Counted from the stretch's first letter, positions 22,521-34,852 are shown. The stretch: 64,000 nt of DNA from Hemibagrus wyckioides (GCF_019097595.1 NC_080710.1:3809780-3873779); one strand, 5' to 3'. The notes: generated by a model from the sequence alone, not told the origin. Program-made: numbers and translations.

Positions 22521-22918
22521 TACAGTCACGTGTCTTCCTTTCCTGGACTCTAAACTCCAAACAATATTATGTGTATTATGTACATTATGTGGAATCGACT
22601 CGGAGTCGGATTCGGAGTCGACTCGGACAGCAGTAGGTACCACTGACCCTATCGACGTAAAACGCACCAAAATTTCAGTCTGAAATCATGATCTATACAT
22701 TTTACATTCTAGAAATGACCGGGTAACCCTCGTGTTTTTCCCCCTACGACCAATCCTAACTTGCTAGCAAGGATAAACGTAAATAAAACCAGCAACAAAA
22801 CGAGCTCTTGCCTACAATGTCATAAGGTCCAGCCGACATACCTTAATGCTAATAAGCCCAGACAGTACGCTAATGTGCAGATTTTAGAGTTAAATCCATT
22901 AAAGTCCCTGTTAAATAC

Positions 22919-23400
22919 CTGTTAATTGTCGATGTCCATCCTTCGCGTTGAGACGAGCAGCAGCAAAAAAGCTCGCGTGCTCCGAGGCTAACACTCCCTG
23001 GCTAATGCTAGCTGCACATAGAGAATGTTATGCTAGCTGGATTAGCTGCCGGGCTAACAGGCTATCGATAATACCCGAGCAGTGAATACACACGGGCTTT
23101 GCTCTTCATGAAGGCAGAAAGCCGTGCCACTTCAAATCTGACGCGTACTCCTTAAAAACCTATCTCATAAAACATTACTCTAAACACTACTAACAATAAC
23201 AATGCTTCTTATCCTCCCAAATGTCAATTCTGTGTGTCTCATTAGCGTTATTCTCAGCCCCAAGCTAACTGAACAGGCTAACACCCTTCCACAGTGTTAG
23301 TGCTGCTCTCTGTTTTGTTGTTGTCGTCGTCGTCGTCGACCTTGACGTCATTGTGTACCGCAGTGCATTCTGGGATGGAGCACACACTCGGCGGCCAATT
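22919..23400 (-). promoter_or_regulatory. rb1cc1: candidate rb1cc1 promoter and non-coding exon 1
   Basis: On the minus strand a donor-like cag|gtattt lies at 22919/22918. Upstream are a palindromic TGACGTCA (CRE/ATF type, 23343-23350), GCC/GTC triplets and sequence resembling short-patch promoter motifs. The transcription start cannot be fixed from sequence alone. The placement is inferred from the 5' UTR acceptor at 19416 and the absence of a closer candidate. Confidence 0.35.
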
Positions 23401-23516
23401 CAACAGCACTTTGCAATTAAAGCACATCACACTTTTTTATCCAATTAGAGCTACACCTAATGTCCAGGAGACAAGTTACGTCTTATCACTCACGTTATAG
23501 CAGCTATAAAAAAATC

Positions 23517-23698
<182 letters not shown>

Positions 23699-23739
23699 AA
23701 AGATAACACAAAAACACAGCATGTCAGCCTGTTACCTTG

Positions 23740-24372
23740 AAATTGTGACACAAATGTGCTGGGAGACATGTTGTAGTGCCTTATAGTGTGTCCTCACGGT
23801 GAGGAAAATGTAATGAAGTTGACCTTCAAATGTAAAAATGTGATGAAATGCCAGCTTGAGTGGCATAAAACACCCTATAAAGTGACCTTACAGGTGAGAA
23901 AACGTGACAAGATGGTTCTATGGATAATGTGTGGTGCAATGCCCTGTAGACTCATTCTGCATGAAAGAAAACACTCCAGGTGGATATAATGTAATTTAAG
24001 TAGCGTATTGGCTGCCATTCAAATAGAAAAAGTGATGCCATGCCCCCTAGGGTGCCACTATGTTCCATATTAGGTGCCCCTTTGTGTGAGTCAGGCCCCC
24101 ATCCAGTGGAGAATACATGATGCAGCAAACTTCTGAATTCTCCTACATGCAAAGAAAATGAGATGACACGCCCTCTAGGGTGCACTTGCAGTATTGAATA
24201 TGTGATGCGGTGCCCTATAGGTTTCTTCTGCATGCAAGGAAACCTGTGCACTCTAGGTTGCCTTTACAGTCTTGGTAACATACACTAGTGGGAAATAGAA
24301 AAACGTGAAGAAATGCCCAGTAGGGTGCCTGTATACATGAGAATACAGGGTGCAGTGCCCCAAAGGGTTAAA
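23740..24372. repeat. old degenerate minisatellite, unit about 40 bp
   Basis: The pattern gtgatgcagtgccctatagg-gtgcc-tgcatg-gagaaaa recurs roughly 12-15 times with many substitutions. Examples start near 23773, 23935, 24032, 24118, 24203 and 24350. High divergence between units indicates age. Confidence 0.7.
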
Positions 24373-24663
24373 AATGAGCTCTTTTTGACACCTTATTTTT
24401 ATTTTTTCTTAAACATAAAACACCAATACCCCCCTACTGCCATCTATTTTTCCCCTATTGTTTTACAATGGCATCACAGTTCATTTTAATGACTCATTAA
24501 TAATTTTACAGACTTTAATTATATATCATTGTCCTTGCCAGACTAGGTGACTCTGGAGTGACCTTGCTTTTGAATTCTGGATTCCTCACTTTGTGAATTT
24601 CTCAACTGACCCCTAAGATGTCAGTATAGGTGACGTCGAGCGTCAAGAGCGTCCTTCACCGTG

Positions 24664-24812
24664 TATTATTCCGAACTAGATGATGGCCATCTGATCCTGA
24701 GACCAACTGTTCATCTCCCACTGAGGAACGGGGATGGGCAGGGGGGAGTCTTTAATCTAAACAGAGGCTGGACGTCATCGCTCGACCTATAGACCGACTG
24801 GACACCTGGACC
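24664..24812 (-). repeat. unclassified repeat, inverted partner of 27712-27860
   Basis: The reverse complement shares gatgaacagttggtct and gatcagatggcca, plus several flanking words in order, with the segment at 27712-27860. Family not recognised. Confidence 0.55.
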
Positions 24813-26937
24813 CCTACTGTGTCTGAGGAGCGTCTTTATTTAGAGGCGAGAAAATCTCCTTCTTGCACGTGCAAGAGACACAGCGCAGTTCGGATGTCAT
24901 AGCAACTGACTAAATCATATTTTACAGAGGGATGCACTTTTTCAGTTTCCTGAAGAGAAGGAACGACTGTTTAGAGCTAGATTTGGCTGAAGCGGATTTA
25001 ATGAATAGTAGCCACGCCCACTAATTAGCATATTTGTTTGTGTCTGCCATGTATTTAAAGCAATGCTTGCTACTCTGAAGGAATTCCTCATGCATTATGG
25101 GAAGTTTACTGTAACTCGGTGTGTGGTGGCAGTTTTCTGAGCTGAATGATGCTGACACTGTGCTCGGACTGCTGCTTATGGAACCAGTGGTCAGCCTTGT
25201 TGCTATGAACCAATCCCCATTTCAGAATAATTACTATTATTAAAATACCACTTTGTGGGTTACACCCATGCAGCCAAAAGAATGTTTATAAATATTTAAA
25301 TCACCTCCACCCCTCTCACCGGGCACACCCCTCCCCATTGCAGTCCTCATACATAGCTTAAAATTTCATTCAAAAAGCTGATTGGCTGTTATTGTATCTG
25401 CCTTAAAGGAATGCAGCAAAACTGCCCTTGTGACCCGTCTGCTCAGTGAGTTCTCCAAAAAGCACTTTATCATAATCTTAGACATAGCTCATCGACATTC
25501 CGGCCTCGAATACGAACCGGTCTATTCCTCCAGGAGGGAAATTAATTTTGCGAACGCACCAACTGACAGTTTAACTACCCCACCATGTTGTTCTGCATGT
25601 GCATTTACATAAAAAAACGATGTGACTGGACTGCAGAAAACTCTAGCTGTAGACCCAATGACACTGGAGTCTGATTACATTTACATTTATTCACCTGAGT
25701 AGCTCAGGGTTAGGACTTTTTGCTTAACCCCAACAGCGAGGGTTCCGATTTTAACTGCTAATGAGATGTTCGGGGTGGGGGGGGGACTTGGCAAAAATAA
25801 TCAATGACACAGTGGTGTAACAAAGCTGTGACTGACAGCTTGTTTTTATTTCCTGTAGCGTCATCAGTCTTCTGACAATACTCAAGACCACATATGTTGT
25901 GGAACATATGCAAAACAAGTTCCTTCATCATGCCTTATGTTAAAGCAGCTGTAAACATCTGTTTTGAACCTGACACAGTAAAAAAATTTAGCCAAGTTTG
26001 CCATGTTGTTACTGAGGAGCCGCAATATGTAAAAGTCTTACTTGTGTTGAAAACATAGTTTTACAAAGCACTGACACTGGAGACTCCTGCCTTCGAATGA
26101 GCAGCTTAGACATGAGAGATGTGGCAACCTTACCTTACCTTACACGCTCATAAAGGTGTGAAGTGTTAATAATCTATATCAGTACATCATCATGGTAAGA
26201 TGAATTTAAGAAATCAATCAAGAGCAAGAAGATGCTCAGTTTCTCATGCTGTAATAAAAAGAATTTCTCTGGTAAATGAATAAGTCTCAGTAAATTCAAA
26301 CAATATACATTTTCATTAATTATCCTTTACAGATCTTATTAACTAAAATGACTCTGAGAAGTCATTAAAACAAAACTGAACCGATATCCGTCTTCTCTCA
26401 CCACAGCGTTCAATTGTAATTCATATAAAATTGTGTGATTGTGTGATTCTCTCTCTATATATAAGAGAAGCTGCTGAAAGAATAAAAAAAAAACGTTCTT
26501 CATATTAGAAGACTTTTTAATAAATACTGATCCTGAGGTGATTTTCTGTTGTGGAGCAGATCCCCTAAAGGGCGATGCAATATTCATGGCAGATTTGTGT
26601 GAGCATGGAATCTTCTTTCTCGCTGTGTGATTGTGGTTTTACCAAGAACTACGATGTACAGCTTCAAGTACTTTTTTTCTCTCATTTACTAAAGCACCAG
26701 TGTCAATCCTTGAAGTGATTTCTTTTGGGAACTTCTAAAAAAAGAGGATAAAATAGTAGCATATGGCTGCTGACTTCAGTCTTCTCTCTAAAGCCATATG
26801 AGCAAAATATGTACATGAGCTGTCATGGATACCAAACAACACATTTGCATAATAAATGATGTCAAATAAGAAGAAATATTCCCTTGAAAGAAGCCTTTCT
26901 TTGTCATACATAACAGCAGAATTCTTTCTTTGCATAT

Positions 26938-27106
26938 ACCATCTATGGAAGTTGGGGTCAGAGCACAGGGTCAGTCATGATACAGTGACCCTGGAGCAGT
27001 GAGAATTAAGGGCCCAACAATGGCAGGTTGACAGTACCGGGGCTTAAATCCCAAGACTCTGAGCAACAACCCAGAGCCTTAACCACTTGAGCCACCACTG
27101 CCCTGA
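26938..27106 (-). repeat. tRNA-derived SINE copy 3
   Basis: The minus strand reads ggcagtggtggctcaagtgg, ttaaggctctgggttgttgc, a decayed B-box (ggatttaagcccc), then the SINE body. It keeps the full 5' head lost in copy 2. Confidence 0.8.
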
Positions 27107-27711
27107 ATGTGGTAGTGATTGCTGTTTAATAGATCACTCTGAAATAACTGAAGTCCACCATCTTGACCAACCAGTCAGTTCCAATAGTGCTGGCGCTCTG
27201 ACCATGGAATCTTATCCTAACTTTAATGCATTGTACTCTATTGGTATCATGTTCATGTCCTGCTGTGATGATCACCGACTATATTTCTAGCATCTTCCTT
27301 TCTTCACAGCTTCCGCACTTGCCGTAGACTTTAAACACTACTTATCTCACAAACATTTCCTCATGCCAAATGCCATGCGATTATGTAGATTTGGTCCTTT
27401 GTTTCGTTTCAGTATCCGTTGCTGGCCGGAGGACGGGTTGCTTTCTTTTTTTTGGGGGGATCTCGGTTCCTGTTCCTTTTTCATCCCGGCTCAAAGAGTT
27501 TATTCTTGCCCTAATTACACCATGTCTACTGTAAACACAATGGAGCTGAATTTATTTGCATACTGTTAGAGTTTCTATTTCACCTCTCCTAATCGCCAGG
27601 GAGAAAACCTGGGCAATGTATACCAAGAGGAACTCACCTTAGGACTCCCATGTAAGATGCTCAGAGATGACCTCGGATGACAATTTTAACTTTGTCAGAG
27701 TAGGAGCTGAG

Positions 27712-27860
27712 TGTCCAGCCCCTATAGAGTCCATGCTGATGAAGACTACCTCCTCATGAGCCAGTATCTATTGAGACAAGGGAATCCCCCTGTGTCCTTC
27801 CTCCGTGGCAGATGAACAGTTGGTCTGATGATCAGATGGCCACTGTCCAGTCCAAATAAC
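27712..27860 (+). repeat. unclassified repeat, inverted partner of 24664-24812
   Basis: Contains gcagatgaacagttggtctg followed by atcagatggcca, aligned to the opposite strand of the partner about 3 kb away. No open frame resembles a known protein. Confidence 0.55.
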
Positions 27861-29351
27861 TCCATAGGGCGCAAAACAAGAAATGCTCTGCAGGCTTATC
27901 GTCACTGAAGGCCGCAAGGTCAACTGAATGATTCATGAAGTTGATGTGATAAGACCTTTGGCACAAATTCCAGATTAAACCACAAGGTGACTCCGGAGAT
28001 ATCTGGCCACTAACACATGCAGGACAAACTTATCTCTAGGGCATGTAACTCTTCAACTCCTTCAGCCGAAGTGATCACTGCAGTCAGCTTGATGTACACA
28101 TCACTTTTAGCATAGGAAACCGGTAAGACCCTCTCAACTAGGAAACAAGTTGACTAGAACTCCTTGTTTGAACTGTGGGTTCTACATATTCTATCACATC
28201 TCTTTCTTTTACTTCTTTTACCAAAAAGACCACTTACCAGGATCCACTAATCTTGTATAATCACCATCCAGTGATCACTGTTTTTGGCTATTAAGTGTTC
28301 CATAACAAGCCACAACCTTTTTGTGCTGATAGGGGTTCCCCCGATGCCTGAGGTGTTTCAGGGGTCTGAAAGGGTGTGACATCCCCTGCTCAATGTTTGT
28401 GCAAGACAATTATGTCCCTCATGGAAACTAAAACCAGGTTGCAGTGACCAACAGGTGCCAAACATATGGCTATTTTGGCCAAGATCGCTTCTTGATTATG
28501 AAACCTAAGTCCTGCTGTCCAGGGATATTTGGCAACAAGCATCGAGAATGATCTTAACATACAAGGCATAGCAGATTTGCACATATAATGTAGAGCTTGT
28601 GTTAACCACACTTGAAGACGAGCATAAACCTAGTTAGCGGAGAGTTGCCCCATGTCATGGCCTAGGTGAGTTGTCAATGAGTTCCCTTTCAAAGGGATTA
28701 ACTTTTGCTGAATTAAAGGACTTCCCCAATGCCACATGCAATACAGAACACAATCATCAACCATCTAGTTGAGAGCCAAGCCTTCTTCATAATTTTGCAA
28801 CTCTAGTATCTATTAAAAATGTGTCTTGCTTAACAATTTTTTGTCATTTAGAATGGTAAACTCTTCAAGTGTAACTCAATATCCTCATGCATAAGACCTT
28901 GAACTGAATTTCTATCTGGTTATTATTGAGTTTCTCGTGTTAACACCAGGAACTACAACATCCAGAACACAATGTGGACTACAACAATGGCCGCCACCAA
29001 CTACAACACCCAGTAACCACCCAAGTTCATGGTCACGGGTCACTATCGGCTTTCCTAGTTCATGTTGTTCAACACCATTGCTTGTTTCTTGACCATATTT
29101 CTGTCTAATGATTTCGATTTTCCTGCAAGCTTTGGAAAACAAAGCCAGTGTATCTGCATGCTACTTACTTACATGCTGTGACTTGATATGCCAATATCCT
29201 AACAGACACAGAACTGTCAAATATAAGCCTTTAATTCCACTGTCTCAAGATAAAAATTCTGTCCAGACTACCAGTGTAACATTTTAGCATTTTATCACCA
29301 TTTTTTTCATTTGTGTTTTTGCAGCTGTCTGTTGTGTTGGGCAATAAATCA

Positions 29352-29640
29352 TGAATAGACACACACACACACAGAATGAACAGAGAGATACACTATGAGC
29401 AGCTGGTGAACTAGCTACACTGTGCCAATAGGAAAACCCTGCCGATTGTATATTTCCCCCTCACGCCTGAGGAGCTGTCCATCCTATACCAAGTGCCAAA
29501 GGGACCATCTGTTAGGATAAAAAGGGCCATGAAAATAAAGGCTGAGATACACACACACATACACACACTACCGTGTGCACACTCATAAACCACAGACCAC
29601 AGATAGTTTCTAAAATAATTTACAAATGACATGATGTTTG
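29352..29640. other. intergenic stretch with short CA runs
   Basis: Contains short ACAC microsatellites (29361-29373 and 29550-29570) and a region resembling a decayed element between them. Nothing further is recognised. Confidence 0.4.
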
Positions 29641-29930
29641 CGAAGGCACAGTGGTAAGGACACTTGCCTTACACATCCCCTCCAGTGATGGGGGTTCAAT
29701 TGCTGCCCTTGCTCTGGAGTTTGCATGTTTTCCTCAAGCTTTGGGGGTTTCTTCCAAGTACTCCACTAGTCCAAAAGCATGCGTAGTAGTCGATTTGTGC
29801 CTTGTCAAAAGTGTCCCCCTCCTTGTGCCCCTGGGGTAGGCTCCAGGTTCCCCTTGTCCTCGTGTCAAATAAGCAGTACAGAAATTGAATGGAATCATGG
29901 ATGGAAAACCTTGAGTATTCACCCTAATGC
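29640..29930 (+). repeat. V-SINE/DANA-type SINE copy
   Basis: A tRNA-like head (cacagtggtaaggacacttgc, then gggggttcaattgc) is followed by the core words ctggagtttgcatgttttcc, gggggtttcttccaagtact and agtccaaaagcatgc. The tail is ataagcagtacagaaattga. This architecture is typical of fish SINEs of this superfamily. Confidence 0.75.
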
Positions 29931-29951
29931 TTTTGAAAACCCTGAGTTAAT

Positions 29952-30348
29952 TTATGTGGCCAAAAGAATGTGGACACCTGACCTTCACACCTATATGTGG
30001 TTCTTCCCCAAACTGGCACAAAGTTGGAAGCAGAGAATTTCTTTCTATGCTGTAGAATTACAATTTCCCTTCACTGGATCTAAGAGGCCCAAACCTGTTC
30101 AAAAAACAATGTTGGCCAAGGCTAGAATGGAAGAACCCCAGTGACCTGCACTGAGCCCTGACCTCAACCGCACTGATGACCTCAACCCTACTTTTGGGAT
30201 AAATTGGAATGCTGAATGTGTGTCAGGCTTTCATACCCAACATCAGAGCCTGACCTTGTGGTTAAATGAACATATATCCCCACAGTCATGCTCCAAGATC
30301 TAGTGGAAAGCCTTGGTCACACGTCCACAAACCTTTGGCAATACAGTG
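29952..30348 (+). mobile_element. Tc1-like non-autonomous element (ggccaaaag / tttggcaa ends)
   Basis: Starts tatgtggccaaaagaatgtg and ends ccacaaacctttggcaatac, giving inverted ends. Internal text matches decayed Tc1-like transposase flanks. There is no intact frame. Confidence 0.7.
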
Positions 30349-30399
30349 ACACGCTGGTGTAACCACTTTGCATCCTGTCTCTCTCTCTCTCCAAACAAA

Positions 30400-31050
30400 C
30401 ACACCTAAACAAACAGCATCATGACAACCAAGGATCTCTGAAAACAAGTGCAGGACAAAGCTCTGGAAAACACATCACTGTTCATCACCCTGAGAACACC
30501 ATCCCCACAGTGAAGCATGGTGGTGGTAGCATCATGTTGTGTGGATACTGTTCATCCAGAGGAACTTGGAAATTGGAACCAAATCCAGGATCATCTCAGA
30601 AGAAATCTGCCAGGCTGCCAGATACCCGAGATTGTGGCAGAGCTTTGTTCAAACTAAATCAGAAGTATAGTACCAAATCTACTCCAAAGAGATTCTTGGC
30701 CCAGTCCAAGTGAGAATCTGTAGCAAGACTTGCTGTTTACCAATGACCTCCATCCCATTCCGACCAAGCTGGTGCAATTTTACCAGGAATAATGGGCAAA
30801 AATATTAGGATCCAGATGTGCAAACCTGATATAGACATACCCCAGAGGACTGGCAGCTAAAATTGCAGCCATATGTGGTGTTGATCTGGGAGGGCAAATA
30901 CTTATGCTACTCACAAATGTCTGCTGTTTTTGTTCTATCTTTGGGGAACAGAGAAAATATTTTGCATCTTCAAATGTTAGACAGATCCATTTCCATAAAT
31001 CCATAAACTCATTTCAGTTCCAGGCTAAAACACTGCAATGTCTAAGGGGG

Positions 31051-31057
<7 letters not shown>
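30400..31057 (+). mobile_element. Tc1-like transposase remnant
   Basis: Around 30490-30560 the plus strand encodes ENTIPT-like residues in a shifted frame, then [10 protein letters not shown] at about 30507-30540, the conserved Tc1 transposase motif. The 3' end taagggggtgaatata at 31042 matches Tc1-type ends. Frames are broken. Confidence 0.7.

Positions 31058-31127
<70 letters not shown>
31054..31127. repeat. (TA)n microsatellite
   Basis: 37 TA units directly after the end of the Tc1 remnant, followed by a short GA run. Confidence 0.97.
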
Positions 31128-31131
<4 letters not shown>

Positions 31132-31149
31132 AGAGAGAGAGAGAGAGAG

Positions 31150-31166
31150 AGAATACATGCCTTATT

Positions 31167-31221
<55 letters not shown>

Positions 31222-31308
31222 GGGTACATGGATAGCTCACACCTTATAGATTAGATAGATTGAGAGAGAGAGAGAGAGAGAGAGAAAGAAAGAGAGAATC
31301 CATGCTTT

Positions 31309-31382
<74 letters not shown>

Positions 31383-31400
31383 GGATGGATGGATGAATAG
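31150..31400. repeat. GATA arrays with shared catgcctta spacer
   Basis: Two GATA runs (31167-31221 and 31310-31380), the second ending in GATG units. Each is preceded by an aatacatgccttattgatag-type spacer, with a third spacer-like copy at about 31228. The spacer resembles the one in the array near 5280. Confidence 0.85.
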
Positions 31401-31697
31401 AGAGCCCACGCCTTCTGTATTCTTCTACATAACTAATCTGGAAAACAACACATTGCGCCTCTGAGGGCAGATTCATGATTAACAAGCAGCTCACGTTCTC
31501 AGAGGATCCAGACTCCGACTGTTCTGTTCTCCGATCCTTCAGCACGAACATGCAGGAGCTTCACCAGCAGAGGGAAACCAAATACTTCACAGGAGCCGCT
31601 GAGTGATTCCCTGTCCTGCCGCAGGTGGCGCTGTTTCCCGCTTTATGTGACCTGCTGGGGCTTAGATGCAGAACGAGGATGAAACTGATATGGTAAT

Positions 31698-31698
<1 letters not shown>

Positions 31699-31737
<39 letters not shown>
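31699..31737. repeat. (GT)n microsatellite
   Basis: About 19 GT units. Confidence 0.96.
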
Positions 31738-31738
<1 letters not shown>

Positions 31739-33299
31739 TGTACTGCTTTGGTTGTACTAAATGAAGGTACATTTGAATTTTTTTCAAAAAGAGTTTAATG
31801 ATGATCTCACACTGTACACTAAAAAAGACGAGCTGTAGTGTCACTGCTTGTGTGTAACACAGCAGGTGTGTGTCGTGAGGTCAGAATGGAGACGTTCAGA
31901 TGTCTTTGATGAGTTATCATCTTATCACCACGTTTTTTTTTACATTATTAATTTTCACAGGTTTTTTTGTTATTTTTTTACACACGTTTATTTTCACGTG
32001 ATGTTTCCATTAATTGTTGATTTTTTTTCCATGCAATTTTCACAAATTATTTAATTAAATTCTTTAAATAAATTACATTTATTTTGATTTGATTTACACA
32101 AATTGTTTCTTTTTATTTTTTTTATTTTTTAACACAATTTATTTTTTACACCACCTTTTTCCCACCATTTGTGAGGTCATTTGTTTGGATTATTTTATGA
32201 GGGTTTTTTGAAATTTATTTTTAGGATGCTTAAAATGACACAGTCTTGTAAAAGTTTCTTAACACTTCATATATATTTATATATATTATAGTGCTGCATC
32301 AGCAGCAGCAGTAAGTTAGAGAAGCTGAAAAGGTGAAATTGTACAGTGTGAAAGTAGGCCAGCTCGTTTTTTCCCCCTTTTTTGTCTTATCTCTTAATGA
32401 ATAAAGTTTAATGAGTTTTTATCCTCACTCTGTAAAAGAGGGCAGATGAAAAGACTGCTTAAGGCACTAGCACAGTTAAAGATGTATAAAGAAATCAGGC
32501 AAATAATAATGCAAGCGTTTTTGTAACAGATGATTCAGTGGATTTTTGTCTAAATCATCGGAACGGATCCTCGAACCTTCGGCCGTCCGTGAGCAAACCC
32601 TGTGACTGTGCTAGCAAGTCCATAAGCTAGCATGCCTACACACAATTCGAAGGAAGTTAAATTAAGTGTGCTACAACCCTCCTCCTGTCATTCTTCAAGT
32701 GGCCACTTCAAGTGTTTAACACAGATTTATCCCTCTCTCAGTTTCAGGAAGTTGTAATCACTGCTTCCTTCCTGCGCACGGGTCAGTGATAAAGTACATA
32801 GAGCTGTTAGAGAAAGCGTCCAATTTAGATTGTGATCGAATAAACATGTCACATAAAAAGGGAAAAAAAACACCTATTTGTCTCAAACAGGGAGATGGAG
32901 TTGAACCAGTTCCGAAAGACAAGTTCTAAAGGCTACGGATAAAGAATTAGCGCTAGAAATAAATAATATATAACTAGCTGGCAGACTAGCAAAGCATGCT
33001 AAGTAGTTACTAGTTACAAATCCTCGCAGGAGGCACCGAAGATCTCTGACACTTCCTTATACACGTAATCATGAAACTAAATGGGAATGAACTGTAGTGA
33101 GCGGGGAACTGAAGAAAAGTCGGACCTCGTGCGCCGCCGGATTGGTCCGTGGAATCTGTTTAGATTTAGCTCATTTGTATAAAGCTTTCTTTAGCTTACC
33201 CATCTGTGGGAGCTCTAAAGTTCTGAGATATGCTTATGTAATGTACTATGATCTATAGGAGATGGGTATATCAGAGGTTTTTTGTTCATTTTTTTCCCC

Positions 33300-33415
33300 A
33301 TCATCTTCAGGACCGTGTTGTTTATAGCTGCTATAACGTATGTTAGAACTGTCTCTGAGGACGATCCACAGCCTTATATGTAACTATAAACAGACATAAA
33401 GTATGACATGTTGCT
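33300..33415. repeat. dispersed repeat, distal module only
   Basis: Contains gctgctataacgtatgttag and taactataaacagacataaa, the last two modules of the dispersed family. Similar text lies at 12955-13060 and 61550-61620. Confidence 0.5.
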
Positions 33416-33799
33416 TGTTGATAAACTAATCACTGCAAACGATGACAAATCGATGTGATTAGTGAGGGTTTTATTCCTAATGTAATTATTTTCTATGGTT
33501 TGAAATGACATCCTTTAATGCAGAGAAGTGGAAACTGTATAAAGTTGACAACAAAGGCTGGCTCTCAATATGCTGACTAAAGGTTGCTCATTCCTCTGTG
33601 TGTGTGTGTGTGTGTGTGTGTTTGGCCTTTGCATGTCAAAAAAATACAACACACGATTGCATAATATGGCCGAGAATCAAACTGATGAGCTTCATCCCTT
33701 CACCACAAGGACGTCCAATCGCGTTACACCCTCCCCCATCCATCCTTCCCTCCCACCTTCCCTCCTTCCATCTCTCCATCCGTCCATCCATCCTCGCGC

Positions 33800-34346
33800 G
33801 CAGCAATTACGCGCTCTGTGACGTCACCGCGCGCGGAGGTGGGCACGCTGGGCGGAGCTACTCGGACCCAAAGAAGAAAAAAAAGAGAGAGAACGAGAGG
33901 GAGAGAGAAAGAGAGAGAGAGAGAAAGGCTTTATTGGGCTTTATGACTTCTTCAGTGCACAAACGCCGCAGTCCATGGACCCGCGCGCGCTCCGCTGAAA
34001 CGGACTCATTGTGCGGCTTAAGAAGAGAAACAAAATAATTCATTTTGGTAACACAATTTTTTTAAAGGGAGCGCGGGTAGCGTGACAAAAGGCGTGTCCG
34101 GTCGATAAGGCGTCCCAATACTAAAGAAGGACAATACGCGGTAGAATAGAAGGGAAAAAAACGAGCCCCGTGGCCAGGGGAACAATGCTCGCGCATCAAG
34201 TTTTGGTAATATGAAGCGCGGATCGTTGCAGGCGGAGACTGAGCGTTGATGCATCAAAACATCGCACCGTAACGCCGATCCAGCCACAAATCCTACCCCC
34301 GTTATTTCTCACACCAACCGAGCACGTTAACTTAGTCCTCCTCGCG
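33800..34346 (+). promoter_or_regulatory. agap3: agap3 CpG-rich promoter and 5' UTR region
   Basis: The sequence turns CpG-rich from about 33795 and stays so through the first exon. It contains a palindromic TGACGTCA at 33819-33826 and a GC-box-like gggcggagc near 33852. The transcription start is not determinable here. Three short upstream ORFs lie at 34185-34272. Confidence 0.55.
34185..34272 (+). other. three chained upstream ORFs before agap3
   Basis: ORFs of 9, 12 and 7 codons occupy 34185-34214, 34211-34249 and 34249-34272. The stop of each overlaps the start of the next (ATGA at 34211-34214, TGATG at 34247-34251). They matter only if transcription starts upstream of 34185. Confidence 0.5.
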
Positions 34347-34716
34347 ATGAATTACCAGTCGAGCGTCCCGGTCTCGGGCATCTCGCCGCCGTCACAGCCG
34401 GCCATGCCCGCTCCGGGTGCGGTCCCAGCTCCGGTCCCGGTACCCGTACCGCAACCCATGGCGTCTCAGTTCGGTTCCGGATCATCAGGCAGCTCCGGGC
34501 CGGGTCAGTTCGGCTCGGGGACGGCGTCGGGGCCCGCGGCTCAGTCCGGGGCTTCGAGCTCGCAGTTCGTTCTGTCCAATTCTGCGGCGATCCGAGCCGA
34601 GATCCACCGCTTCGAGTCCGTGCACCCGAACATCTACGCCATCTACGACCTGATCGAGCGCATCGACGACCTGGCGCTGCAGAACCAGATCCGCGAGCAC
34701 GTCATCTCCATCGAAG
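34347..34716 (+). CDS. agap3: AGAP3-like ArfGAP, first coding exon (partial gene)
   Basis: Encodes 123 residues plus one base and ends at a gtaagc donor (34717). It begins MNYQSSVPVSG, has a Pro/Gly/Ser-rich stretch to about residue 72, then QFVLSNSAAIRAEIHRFESV and IYDLIERIDDLALQNQIREH. This is the conserved segment just before the GTP-binding (GLD) domain of AGAP/centaurin-gamma proteins. AGAPs are multidomain proteins (GTPase-like, split PH, ArfGAP, ankyrin repeats) acting on Arf GTPases in endosomal traffic. AYDLIERI-type residues and the FxLSNSAAI lead-in favour AGAP3 over AGAP1, which I recall as having SIYELLERVEE here. The frame runs on for 47 codons into the intron; that is not expected to be coding. 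Confidence 0.85.
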
Positions 34717-34814
34717 GTAAGCCGGTTATCAAGAGAGAGATCCACATCACCGCATCACCTAATGCTGTAGCAGCGCGTGCTAACGGCGCCCTGTTCCCTT
34801 CATTTCTTTCTTCC

Positions 34815-34816
34815 AT

Positions 34817-34851
<35 letters not shown>

Positions 34852-34852
34852 T
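34815..34852. repeat. (TTTA)n microsatellite
   Basis: About nine TTTA units just inside agap3 intron 1. Confidence 0.95.

Larger units (their letters stand above)
20919..22630. repeat. tandem/dispersed element built on a GAGTCGATTC motif, 380-bp period
   Basis: Two long units start with ggggttcggagtcgattc at 20920 and 21300. They align through a Tcatgttcatccataatgca stretch and a gttgattgttcagctcaagt stretch. A third, decayed unit runs from about 21685. The distal end near 22590-22625 has inverted ggaatcgactcggagtcgga. A Tc1-like fragment and an ATT microsatellite lie inside. It occupies the candidate 5' intron of rb1cc1. Confidence 0.75.
24372..33800. other. intergenic region between the rb1cc1 and agap3 promoters
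   Basis: Apart from the repeats listed inside it, I see nothing supportable in 24815-26935, 27106-27710, 27865-29350, 31860-33300 and 33420-33595. Open frames here are short and do not resemble proteins. A tRNA-like box A/box B pair near 25697-25755 is too decayed to call. Confidence 0.5.

Noticed and set aside
25690..25760. tRNA-like text with gagtagctcagggttagga and gagggttccgatttt
   Set aside because: Box-like words are present but the stems do not pair well; too decayed to call.
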